Positions 14,306-25,802 of a stretch of DNA of 64,000 nucleotides are shown in pieces. Numbering within the stretch: the stretch's first letter is position 1; each line of letters opens with the position of its first letter. The position numbers and the translations under genes are program-made. The notes beneath the pieces were generated by a model. That model was not told the DNA's origin, ran no database searches, and saw only the letters and a program-made list of their open reading frames with translations. This DNA comes from Spodoptera frugiperda (lineage: Eukaryota > Arthropoda > Insecta > Lepidoptera > Noctuidae), in assembly GCF_023101765.2 (NCBI RefSeq), contig NC_064214.1:11662001-11726000 (forward strand), given 5' to 3'.

Positions 14306-14682
14306 TCTTTATATATATAATTCTTCTGTACGTGTGTATGTCACTGAACTCCTCTTAAACGACTAGACGGATTTTGATGAAACTTTTTGTGTATGTTCAA
14401 GAGGATCTGAGAATGGTTTAGATTCACAATTTTGTCCGCTGGACAATGATTTTTTGATTATTATTTAATTTATCAGTAGTTGTTGATTTTGGAATGTTTT
14501 ACATTGAATCCGACAGACGGCGCTACCATCGCAGTGTCAAATATGAATGACGTTAGATATTGTCATAACATTTGAATAACAATTTTCATCAAAAAGGTCC
14601 AGAATGTTTTAGCTTATTAAAAAAAGTTTAAAATTTCAAATTAAAGACGTGTAGACAGGACAACGTCTGTCGGGTCCGCTAG
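14306..14682 (+). mobile_element. Non-autonomous Helitron of a second family, 377 bp
   Basis: Starts TCTTTATATATATAATTCTT after A; ends with the hairpin GACAGGACAACGTCTGTC, then GGGTCCGCTAG, followed by T. The end sequence (GTCTGTCGGGTCCGCTAG) is common in moths and butterflies. Confidence 0.75.
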
Positions 14683-15159
14683 TGTATGTATAAAATACCT
14701 TGCTTAATAAATAATTTCATTTAATTTTGTCATGTCATTGTAGTTTAAAATGGAAATGACTATTAGGGGCCCCAGTGGCTCGGTGGCCCTGTCTAGCTGT
14801 TCTAGCTTTGGCATGGTTGGCCCTGTTTTGGTACTTATAAATTGATAAGAGATCTTTTATCATCAAGATTATCATTTTGAGTGAATCATCATTAGAATAT
14901 GATAAAATTAATTAAAACAGATATTTCATTTATACATTTCAGAACAAAAAAGTAAGTTAACAGAAATCCATGTTCAGGAGCTTTAAGGACCAAATAGAAT
15001 ATTGAATTATTGGTATAAAGACCAGTAAACCTGCACATTGCTGATAAGATAATCCAGCATGCAACCTGGAGGCTTCATTCGTGTCCATTGAAATGTCCTA
15101 ACTCTCTATGTCATAACAAAAGGTTGATCTCGAATAATCTCGAATGAGAACAATATTGA

Positions 15160-15372
15160 TTTACATACATACATACATAACCTCACGCCTGTCTCCCATG
15201 GGGGTAGGCAGAGACAATGGAACGCCAATTGCCACGGTTCTTACACACTTCTTTCGCTTCATCAACAGTCATCAGTCTTTTCATGCATGCTCGTCGGTTA
15301 AAGGTACTTTTAATTTGGCCCTTTTTTAATATATCGCCAATCTGGTCGCTATATGTCCGTCTGGGGCGCCCA
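15160..15372 (-). repeat. Interspersed repeat with ACAT tail (LINE 3' end type)
   Basis: Starts with ACATACATACATA, then ACCTCACGCCTGTCTCCCAT, AGGCAGAGACAATGGAACGC. A common lepidopteran repeat. The ACAT run would be its 3' tail. Confidence 0.6.
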
Positions 15373-15591
15373 TATTGATTTAATAATAATATTATAATAT
15401 ATTGTAATAATAATATAATATTGATTTGCTTTTACTTAAAGGGGAACTTAGGTAATAGATACTTACTGGGCATTTATGGTAAAATGGGTTTTTTTCTTGA
15501 AGCATCATGATGGTTCTTCAAATGACGTATTGCAGGTGTATCAATATTGCCTACGGTGATCGTTTACCGACAAATTGTGAGATTTATTGCT

Positions 15592-15790
15592 AACTAGCGA
15601 CCCACCCCAGCTTCGCATGGGTGCAATGGTGATATATTATGTATGTATTATACATATAAACCTTCCTCTTGAATTACTCTATCTATTAAAAAAACCGCAT
15701 CAAAATCCGTTGCGTAATTTTAAAGATTTAGGCATACAAAAGGAAATAGGGACAGAAAAAGCGACTTTGTTTTATACTATGTAGTGATGT
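15592..15790 (+). repeat. Interspersed repeat family B, copy 2
   Basis: TAGCGACCCACCCCAGCTTC, CATCAAAATCCGTTGCGTAA and CGACTTTGTTTTATACTATG match copy 1 along the full length. Confidence 0.7.
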
Positions 15791-18700
15791 AAGTAAATTA
15801 TTAACCTATACCGAGAAACACACTAAAGTAAATAGGTAGACACATGCTCAATGCTACTACTTATTTTTTAAATGAAGAGCAATGTCATCCACTTTAGTAA
15901 TGTTGCCAATCTTTCGGGCACTTACCCCGTTACCTTGGCGTGATACGCCGACATCTAGTGTGAATTTGTTGCTTTGTAAACGGACATTTTATATACTTTT
16001 TCTCATTGTACATGATTTGGTGTTCCATTAATTTGTAATGATGATATTGTTCCTTTCATGTTTGTATCAATAAAGACACCATTTCATTATCTAAGTAGTT
16101 TCTTCAAATAAGTTATTGCCAGTATAAATATTATTACAAGTTTTAGTAAAAACAATTCAGTACAAAATTCTGTTACATTGTTGTGACAATGTGTTTTGTC
16201 TGAAATTGATAAGCAAGCTGATTATGTTTTAATGAGCAACATGCTACACCTCTTGAAAACAATGACTTTTGAAATTATCGGTCAGTTTGTATCGATAATA
16301 CAAATGAATAATAAAATAATCATTAGGAAGTTCCTTTTCGATTATCAGAAAACAAAATTAAATGAGTTAGCAAAAAATATTTGATATCAGACACTTTTTT
16401 AATGTGGTGAAACAAAAATGGCTGATTAAAAAATGTTTTAGTGTTAAAAAAGGATACAACCAAAGTTTATTAAAATTAATGGAGACCTAAGCTCGGTGTT
16501 AATTATTTTTAAGCTCCCAAAATTCACAACTTCGTCGAAATACTCCAACCAGAAAAACAATCCACAATTTAAATGTTTCAAGGGAAACGTTCACATTTGT
16601 GTCTCGTTATACAAAATGAAATGTGACAATCACGTCATGCGTCGTTTTCGCTCAGCATTTCAAATACGAGTGAAATCGTCATCATTTGGATTATTAACCT
16701 TCTGGCCCTATACATAAAGTATAATGAAGGATGACAGGCTCTCATAATATAGGATAGAAGTCACAGCTACAATATACTTTACTGAGCTTAGTTATTAAAC
16801 AAATAACGTAAAGAGTGCCTATAAAGATACTCTTCTGCAATATTTATTTGCACCCAATAATTGTTTTTGGTTTTGTAGGTACTACTTTTTCTGTTATTGG
16901 AAATCTCACACCAAATGTAATTTTAACCCCGGATTACAATTGCGTGTTTCACTCCAAATTATCGTAACGTAATGATAGATACCATTATGAGCTAACCCTT
17001 GTTGTTTTTTACCCTAATAATTATTCAATTATAACCCTAATAGAAAGAGTATTTTTTCAAAATTAATTATTCAATTCATATTAACTTTTTCACTGAGTTT
17101 TTATTGGTGCGGTGCTAATTAAAACTAATTATACCACAAAGGGTTTGTTTTTGAAATAAAACAAACCAAGTAATTACTAAAACTACGATCAGACTTGCAA
17201 ATCATGAAGATAAAAGCAACTATTTATAAACGTGCAACAAATTAAGTCTGTGGCTTTGCATCAGGCGGGTAAAGTCTTAATTACAAGCGGGTTCGCTCAA
17301 AGATATTAACATTTTTATCAAAGAACAGATTCTTGAGTATTTTAAAGACGCTTCATTTACCAGAATCTTGATACTAAAAACAAAGAAAATATAAAGAAAA
17401 AAATCAGGCTTTATGTTTGAGTTTTTATGCTAACAAACGTAATCGCGTGTTGTTAAGTACGTTCCCTTACAAATACAATGAATTCACGCGGCTCAAGGCT
17501 ATGAAAAAGTAAACTCCATTGATGCGGTAATGTGTTTAATTTCACCGCGGTTATAAACTTTATTGCTATCATAATTTAAAATCTATTTTCGCTAACCGTT
17601 TGTGTTAACCCGTCAAGTTTACTGTTTGCCGACAGTTTAACTGTGTTGTTTTATGCGCGGAGCGTTTAACGCGGTATTGGTTAGTTTGGGTAGCTATTCC
17701 AATAGTGCGACACTTGCAACGCACATAAAAGATAACCGGGGCTCTGATAGAGGTTGTCAGGTTCCCGAATCCAATATTTGGTTTCCCCCGTTTCGAGATT
17801 CGAAAGCCGTCCTTATAAAATGTAGTCTAGTAGAAAACCGGTAAGATACCGGTTCATAGTATTGCCAGTATTTCTCACAAGTCCTAACTGTGTACATTAA
17901 CACGTTATCATAAAACATAATATCTTACGTCTTATCGCGTGACCATCAATTGTGATAAAATCATGAACAATGCTTTGTAGGTACGTAAAACAAGGACTTT
18001 GATAATGTGGGCCATTGATCTACTATACTTATGCCAAATATCTTTACGTCATGCCAAATTTGTCTAACATGGTTATTAAATTCCGGGCACACGAAGCCTC
18101 GGGCTTTGAACAACAAAAATCGTCTGTCTGTCGCTGATTTTATATTACGTGGACAGACACAACTGTATTACCTACGTGTGAGACATTGTAAATAGGGCGG
18201 GTATTTGGTCCAAATAGAAACTCAAGAATGAATGCTGAGACATGTGCGAGTGATAAGACATGAAGGTATGTCCTACGCGACATACTATTCTTAGTAGTAT
18301 TACTATTTGCACTTTCATGTACTATATTATAATTGTGTAACGAATGATGTGTCGTATGGTGAAGTGAATAATATATAGCTTAGCAGCAGTATAATTAGAT
18401 CATTGTCATCTAGGCAGACGAGCACGTGACGCCACACGCTCAGTGAGTGACCGATCTTTTCATTCAAATGTCTGGCTGGTTGGATCGAAGCGGGTGCGCG
18501 CGCATCCTCCGCCATGGCGACGACACGAGACATTGGCTCAACTTATTCTACTTACGGAACTATTCCCCTGATATGACAATGTTTGTACCTCTTGAGTTCT
18601 AGAATATTCTGTATTATATCAGAAAGTACAGGCCTTACAGTCCTAAGTCTAAATAATAAGTCCTTGGGGCCGAAAACAATACCTTCCACAAATTGTTGGC

Positions 18701-21700
18701 TACGAAAAACATTGTTGGTTTTTCGGTCGCTCCAAATAGGCAACCTAATATCGTTTTTACTCAATTTCGATGTCACAGTAACAAAAGCCATTAGTAACAG
18801 TCGAGGACCTGTAACCAGGGCCTTCATTTAATTTACCAAGGATAGCTTGGAACATATTTTACGTTATAAACAAGATAGGGAAACTCGATTAAAACTTTTT
18901 CGTGAATTTGGTAAATTCCGAGACACTCCCTGGTTGTTTTATGAGTATCTTGACGACACTCATTTTTCCTCTCATTCTCTTCGTTTTATTACCTTAAATC
19001 ACAAACGCAAGCTTAATTCATTTTCTTTGTTGATTTTTATTTTGTGCCCCATTTTTTATTTATCTTATGGACAGTGCCAGCCAAAACTCATTTTACGAGT
19101 ACCTAGATAAAGGAACATTTCGTTTTATAGAAGACGTTACAAATAAATATAACGAGCACCAGTTGATTAGGATTACACGTAAGCCATATAATGGTAAATC
19201 GGAGTTTTAAAGAGGCCGAACGATTCAAATGTAAGTCAATGTGTCAGGGGCGCGAACATATAAAGAACCGTTCGGAAATGTGGGTCGCGAACCATCGCGG
19301 GAACTCTACCTCTCACCCCTACCCTTCGTCATCTCCATCCATTTTATAGCTATTATGAAGCCTTTAATATCCGATTAAAAGGTTCAATTACGTTCTGTTA
19401 TTAGGAAAGTAAAATTACTCGAGAAATGATATTTTCTGATTTAAATCAGGGTTGGAACAAAAATTTAGTGTAATTTCAAAGATAAGTAGAAAAGTTTTGA
19501 AAAAATGCTTCGTAGCTTATTTAAGTAGCAAAGACGAGTTAGGGCAATGAACACAGGCTCTTTCCGAGAAAGCGGTACTAGTCTAGAGTGTGGGCGTGAT
19601 GCCATTATCTGGTGGTTGAACGTCTCGAGGCGCCCGTCTGTCTGCCGTCATATTCCACTGCAGAGTAGCGAGGAAGAGCCAAGTAGGTCAACAACATGTA
19701 AGCAAAAATAGCAATAACATTAGGCTCTAACTATAACCGACGCGTTTAAGGAAATTAGTTTAAGTTATGGAGATATGAAAAGTTGTAGGTTATCTTTCAA
19801 AGTTGAGTGTCATTATCTTGTGGAGCCAATATGCTCACTCTACTGGAACTTTGAAAATGGAACAATAAAATGGAATTAAAGGCTGAGATAGTAGTTCATA
19901 GGCGTCACCAAACTCCATTACAACAGATTACAAAAATATCCAGTTTCTTTAGCTGTAACTAAGCTTTTAATCCGATAATTCGTAAGGCAAAAACCAGCCT
20001 TAGTAACAGAAGGGAATGATTACAAAGGTAAGTAATAGTAACGTGGGGAAGACTACTGCTACTATTTATTGAGAGCAAACAAACGTGGAAAGGTTGGGTT
20101 CGTAAAAATATCATCCCCTTTCCTTACAAACAATAGGTTTCCGCATACCCACAGCGTTTTACTGTAATTACTGGCAGCGTGTAATTGATTTACTGCTAAA
20201 GTAATAGAAACTAATACAGAGAGACCGTAGCCAGTAAGAAACTCGTCTAATGGAAAAGAGAAAGTAAAATGGCTGCCTCACTTTATATTTATAATTTCCA
20301 ACAGCTTTCGAACATTATGGTTATTCGCAGCACTCACATGAACATCAAAAGTAATTAGTGTTGTTGTTAGCAAATAAGAAAACATTAGCTCCAATTAATT
20401 GTATTTCTCTCGAGATGTTTCAGTCTAGACACTAATAATGCAATAAATTATATTAATAATTTCATAAAAACATAATATTATTACCTACAAAGAACTTTAT
20501 TATCTCCTATGAAATTTGCCAATTATTAGACATAGTAAAATAAACTTAATTACTAGGAACTAGGGCTTATTCTTTTGTAATTACGGAGCTAAACGTTTGT
20601 AATATGTGCCAGATTTAGTTCTGTTGTTTCTAACCCATACATGTGTATCTGATGGGCCAGTAATTATACCCGACCTCCGAGTCTCCTAAACCCGAAGTAG
20701 AGGATGGATAATAGTAAATCCCCGGGACGAGTTGTTCACAATAGGCTCTCCACCTTTAGAATCTATATTTGAACGCCTGTCAATGTCTTTGATCCGCATT
20801 TCAATCTTAGTTATTGTGATTGGATACTTAAGTATCAAGAACGTTTACTCATATAGCTTCATTTTAACATATAAGTAAACCAATTAGTATATTTTAACTC
20901 TATATTCACGCATAGATTGGTGGCGTGAAAAAGGGATAAGTTTAATACATTACAGATACCTATTTCATTTAATCAGGATATTGAGGAAATGAATGTTATA
21001 AATCCATAGGTTGCTTTCCAATTAGATTAGAGATTAACGTCATTCAAGACCTGCCCTACATTTCTATTTTACTTTTTGCAGGTCATTTTGGCAGACATCC
21101 AAATACCAAATCTGAAAGATCTGCAAACCCTCAAATTGACCCTGTTCAACGGAATTGGGATCGAGTAAACCTTCATATAAAGGGGCCGTAAGAAAATATC
21201 GTACGCGCTGCTGCGAAAATCAGTACCCAGTAGACTGGCCCAATTTGTCACGGAAACGAAAACCATTAGAGTGCTTAGAAATAGATGTCGTGTAAGAAGG
21301 GTATCATGGGATCTTTTACACGAGATGAATACCTACTTAGTGGAAAAATACGGAGGGTTTATGTACTTTGATATGTGCTGTAATATTATGACATGATATC
21401 ACGCCTATTGTTTTTCCGGAGGAGTAAGCAAATGCGGGTATTAGTACACTTCGCTGATTTTGTGTATTGCCCCACGAAGCTTAAAGATTTTAAAGTAAAA
21501 TAGTAACCAATAATACTTTGCCCTACTCGAGTAAAGGGACGAGGACTTAGTTGTTGCGAACATTAGACCATATGAAGCAGATAGCACGTGTCGTTGCTAA
21601 ACACGGAAACATAGTTATTTATCTTTACACGAAGCCCTGGTTGTATTGTAGTGTAGTTACAATCCAACAGTACGTATCTGTTGATAAATAATATGATGCA

Positions 21701-21989
21701 CATATTATTAGCATTTGGCAAAACAATATTGTATTACTACGTATACGAGCGTTATCGTATTATTTAATAACGACAGTTAGGTTTTCATTGCTTTTTGTTT
21801 GAGCTGGTGACAAAGGTTACATGAAATGCTTCTGCCATTTTTATTTTTCTTAAAAAAAAAGGCAGAGGTCCACTAAGTCTACATATACAATGTATTAGCA
21901 CAATTATGTAATCTCCAGACCGACTTAAGCAAGCGTGGTGATTGCTGCTCAAACCTTCGGTCAAAAGAGGCCGTTGATCAGCAGTGAGC
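15791..21989. other. Noncoding stretch, mostly unique sequence
   Basis: No supported gene. A GC-richer patch with many CG pairs lies at 18420-18535. Frames at 18552-18831 (both strands) and 18847-19110 are unrecognised and lack coding signs. Confidence 0.45.
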
Positions 21990-22070
21990 ACTTATAGGTG
22001 TGCTGTACGTGTACACCCACTTTTCACCAGTAATGTTATGAATCCTAGTGTAATAGGTGAGCCTATCGCC
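21990..22070 (-). mobile_element. SINE tail fragment
   Basis: Reverse complement of the tail of the SINE at 24028: CACCCACTTTTCACC and GTGTAATAGGTGAGCCTAT. No head is seen. Confidence 0.6.
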
Positions 22071-22504
22071 AAACTAGACAATTTCTTTTAGATATTATAG
22101 TTGCAGTTTGTCCTATTATGTCAGGTATAAGAGGTACATTGTAAGATAATCTGCTTATTTCTGTACAAATAAATAAGCTTGATGTTAACTTACATAAATT
22201 GTAAAATCGTGGATGTTCTTTTTGTAACATAGATTTAAATCCGATGACTCAGATCTCAGTTTGAGTTAGGTAGTGTCTGGAACTGGAATGGGTTGTTATC
22301 TAACCTATTTTAGTTTTTCTCGGATAAGGTAAGATTTGGCTTACCCGCAATGCGGCACTAACGTGTTTAAGGAACGTTATATTTTTACTTAACTTTTTTT
22401 TTGTATGAGCATAGCATTTAATGTTCCTTATGGTATTTACGTTTCCTGATAACAATCGGTTCTAATTGTTTGTTACATATTTCAATTGATAACGTTTCAT
22501 TCAC

Positions 22505-23400
22505 GTTTGCTATACCCATGATCTGGGGGCACGGTAGTGCCCCCGCCAAGACGAGCCAAGCGAAGCGCAAGGGCACTACCTACCTTTTCTCGAAGCGCTT
22601 CGTCGTATTTTTGAACCTTCATAACTTGAGTTTGGGTTATACCAGATAAACAAAATTTTCAGGATATAATGTCAGTGGTAGACTTAATAAACCTCTAAAG
22701 TTTCAATTGCATAGCTCTTATACTTTAGATTTTATTGATATCTAAAATACCCCGATTTCGTCACTCACTCACTCACTCACTGATGATCATCAAAATTCTT
22801 AAGGTACTTCCTGAAGTCCTAGAAAACTGAAATTTGGTATGTAAGCTAGTATTAGTACCCAAACAACAAAAAAATCCTAAAACTTGGAACTTTTACCCCC
22901 CAACCCCTTAAACTAGGGGGTGAAAGTTTGTTCGAGACTTCCGCAACTTTTGACGCTAGAGGTCTGAATGCGGCCGCGGAGGGTAAAAATCTGAAATAGG
23001 GAAACTTAATTCCCTATTTCCTGCTTGAGATCTGAAAATTATACACAAGTACATAGAACACAAACTTTTCATCAAATCAAAACATTATCCTACCCATAAG
23101 TACTTAGATATGAATAATATTACTACACTTCACTTCGGTAAGTGTTTATTAATCAACCTATACTTTTGAACATAAGCATCGTAAGTATAGTATGCGCCAA
23201 CGCCCGCCGCCTGCCCCCTCGTCCCCGCGCAGTAGCTAAAAATAATCGGCCCGTCAGCGAGCGCGGCACCCGAACGCGGGCAGACGCGCGAGGGCAGACG
23301 TCGTTGACGGTTGTCTCGTTGAATGAAAAGTTTTCGGAATATTTCGGTGATTTAAAAGTTTGCTATCGCGGAGAAAAAAACCATTTGCCTAATATTTAAT
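22505..23400. repeat. Large composite repeat with CACT microsatellite and GC-rich end
   Basis: Begins with the hairpin GGGGGCACGGTAGTGCCCCC, continues through (CACT)5 at 22762-22783 and AAACTGAAATTTGGTATGTAAG, and ends in a block rich in CG (23188-23300). The text is typical of lepidopteran dispersed repeats. The 85-codon frame at 23142-23399 is not supported as a gene. Ends are uncertain. Confidence 0.5.
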
Positions 23401-23565
23401 TGTTAGTAGTTTAGTAGGTAAAGGTTTAGATACTAGTGTTTTAATTTTCATTGATAAAAAGTATTAGGATTACGTTTCCAATTTTCTTATAAATTTAGTA
23501 GTTTAGTAGGTGAATTTGTCGCTCATTTTATCTTTCTATCATAAGCAACCTACAAAAAGAAATGA

Positions 23566-23898
23566 AATCCCACAAAAACATTTCATGTTAAATGTTGCCA
23601 AGACGAGACCATATAGCTCGCACTGTCAAAAAGTAATCAGATCCCGTGTAGAGCCAAGTTTCTAACCCTATACTTTTGAACTGGCGAGTTGGCCGCACGG
23701 AAAGAGTTTAGAAGATTGAATAGATTTTTAAGCTCAAGCCCATATGACGAATAGCAAAAAGTCCGTGCGTCCGACTCGCCAGTTCAAAAGTATAGGGTTA
23801 GAAACTTGGCTCTACACGGGATCTGATTACTTTTTGACAGTGCGAGCTATATGGTCTCGTCTTGGCAACATTTAACATGAAATGTTTTTGTGGGATTG
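23566..23898. mobile_element. Foldback MITE with 137-bp inverted arms
   Basis: Arms 23566-23702 and 23762-23898 are reverse complements with only about two mismatches near the centre and a 59-nt loop. Outer ends are AATCCCACAAAAACATTTC and its complement. No ORF. A transcript through it would form a long double-stranded stem. Confidence 0.9.
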
Positions 23899-24027
23899 TT
23901 TATTTTTCCTGTTTATCACACCACAACTATTAGACTTCAATAATTTAGTTCTCGTATGTAAGCCTATCACTTTCCTAGTAATTAAACTTATAGAAACAGA
24001 TTTTAAGCCAAGACTAACGTAACAGTG

Positions 24028-24307
24028 TTGCCTCATTGGTCGAGTGGTCGCAAGTGCGACTGCCGGGCAAGGTATCTCGGGATTACGAAAACAGCAAAGT
24101 ATTACTGGGCTTATTTCGGTTTTTCTTTTCTCAGTAGTAGTAGCACGGAGTCTGGAATCGTGCCCAGTATATGGCAATAGGCTCACCTCCTATTACATGA
24201 GACTTATAACACAAATGGTAAAAAGTGGATGTACATTGAACAGTAGCATAACGTGTCGTATGTGAACCTCTGCCTATCCCTTCGGGGATAAAAAGCGTAA
24301 TGTTACG
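24028..24307 (+). mobile_element. tRNA-derived SINE, near complete
   Basis: The head TGGTCGAGTGGTCGCAAGTGCG resembles a pol III A box in a tRNA-like region. The tail runs GGCAATAGGCTCACCTCCTATTACATGAGAC to GGGATAAAAAGCG. The B box is degenerate. Tail copies recur at 21990 and 56931 in the opposite orientation. Confidence 0.7.
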
Positions 24308-25627
24308 TCTAACAGTATTGATATGTTTTTGAACAAATTACCCTAATCGATTCAGTCGACCTATGGTACAACACCTTACATTATTAACGAAAGTCTACGT
24401 AATACTTAACACATAGACGAACATAAAACAAATATAGGTTGTTTGAATTCAATAATGATTTATTTAGGAAAGCTTTCTAATTCATCAATGTCTGTACTTA
24501 TATCGAAAACGAGATATCTTGTTATCCATATCGATTGATGATTAGGTATCATTGATTTCGTGTACAATGGATTAGGTGTGTATAGGTGAGGTAGGGTAGG
24601 ATGTATGTTTTAAGTGATTACATACGTACAAACAGAAACTAATGTATGACTCATACAATTTAGTGCTAGTTACCAACCACAAAACGGGGTTGTGAACCTC
24701 ATTGGATCTGTTTTGCGTACGATTTATGGCCTATATTTTTAGAAACCACTTATGTTATTTATAATTCCCGAGTCTTGCAAAAAATTGGGTATTTTATACT
24801 CCTGTCTTTCTCTTAACCCTTTAAATAAAGTCGGGTGAAAAGTGTCTTGAAAGTTCACATCACATTAAAGGGTGGACACGCCTATAAATCCTTTGGTAAG
24901 TGTTGACCGCAAAATGGAAGGCCCGGACATCTGCAATATCTTACCACAGGCGTGTTCGGTCGTTCAATATCAGTCCATCATGTGTTTGTAATTGGATAGT
25001 AACACACAAGTACACTACGTACCAATATATGAAATGGTTATTAGTGATTTATGATTGGCATTGCTCTATCTAAGGTATTCAGATATGTTTGTTCTAAATA
25101 GGCAGAGCATAAAGTATAGACAGAATTTTCATTTAGATACAAGGCTTATGTAGGTAGATATGTATTTCATGTAAACATACGATAAAGAAATCTAATGTAA
25201 CAAAGCCTAAATGAAAATCATACAAATAATTCGTTAATTAAACTCTTTGATAAAATTATTTCACGAAGACATCACTGTTACAGAAATAAAGTAAACAATA
25301 CTATGCGATAAGATACGCTTACGAAAATATATTACGCAGAAATAAAATTGTATATGTTCTAGATAAGACCTAAGCTGCTAAAGATCGAGCAAACGAGCAA
25401 GATGTGAGTCCCGGCTGACCTCTCAACTTTCTCATATAGTTAAGAGCGTTAGGGCAATAAAGCTTTTATTGGCACATCCAGTAAAGTACACAGCCGCGGC
25501 CGGATTATATAAATGAATAAAAATACTAAATTGATTTTATACAACTTTATTGTATGCACAACCGTTTGAGTATCTGGTTATTGTTTATTTCGTCGTTGAT
25601 AATCATCATCCTAGTCGATTTCGATTA
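24308..25627. other. Noncoding stretch
   Basis: AT-rich sequence with no gene or repeat that I recognise. Confidence 0.4.
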
Positions 25628-25802
25628 GCCATCAGACCACCACAGATAGGGCCCCGTAGGGCTGATGCCTGATCCGGAGCTGCAGACTACCTAGCGGGTT
25701 TACCGGAGCTCCAGCTCGAAAACCAGGAGTAGGAACGGGGTGGTTTTTAGTCAATAAGAGTCTGACACTCCCACTCGCCTCGCCCAAGGTGGGAGAAGTT
25801 AT
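25628..25802 (-). repeat. Interspersed repeat family A, copy 2
   Basis: Reverse orientation: GATCCGGAGCTGCAGACTAC, AACGGGGTGGTTTTTAGTCA, CTCGCCCAAGGTGGGAGAAG. Confidence 0.7.

Noticed and set aside
18552..19110. Frames of 82-91 codons on both strands
   Set aside because: Overlapping frames on both strands without known domains; no splice or promoter support.
23142..23399. 85-codon Arg-rich frame
   Set aside because: Lies in the CG-rich end of a dispersed repeat; the basic composition reflects base content.
24034..24110. Functional tRNA gene
   Set aside because: The tRNA-like head has a degenerate B box, no full cloverleaf by eye, and continues into a SINE body.
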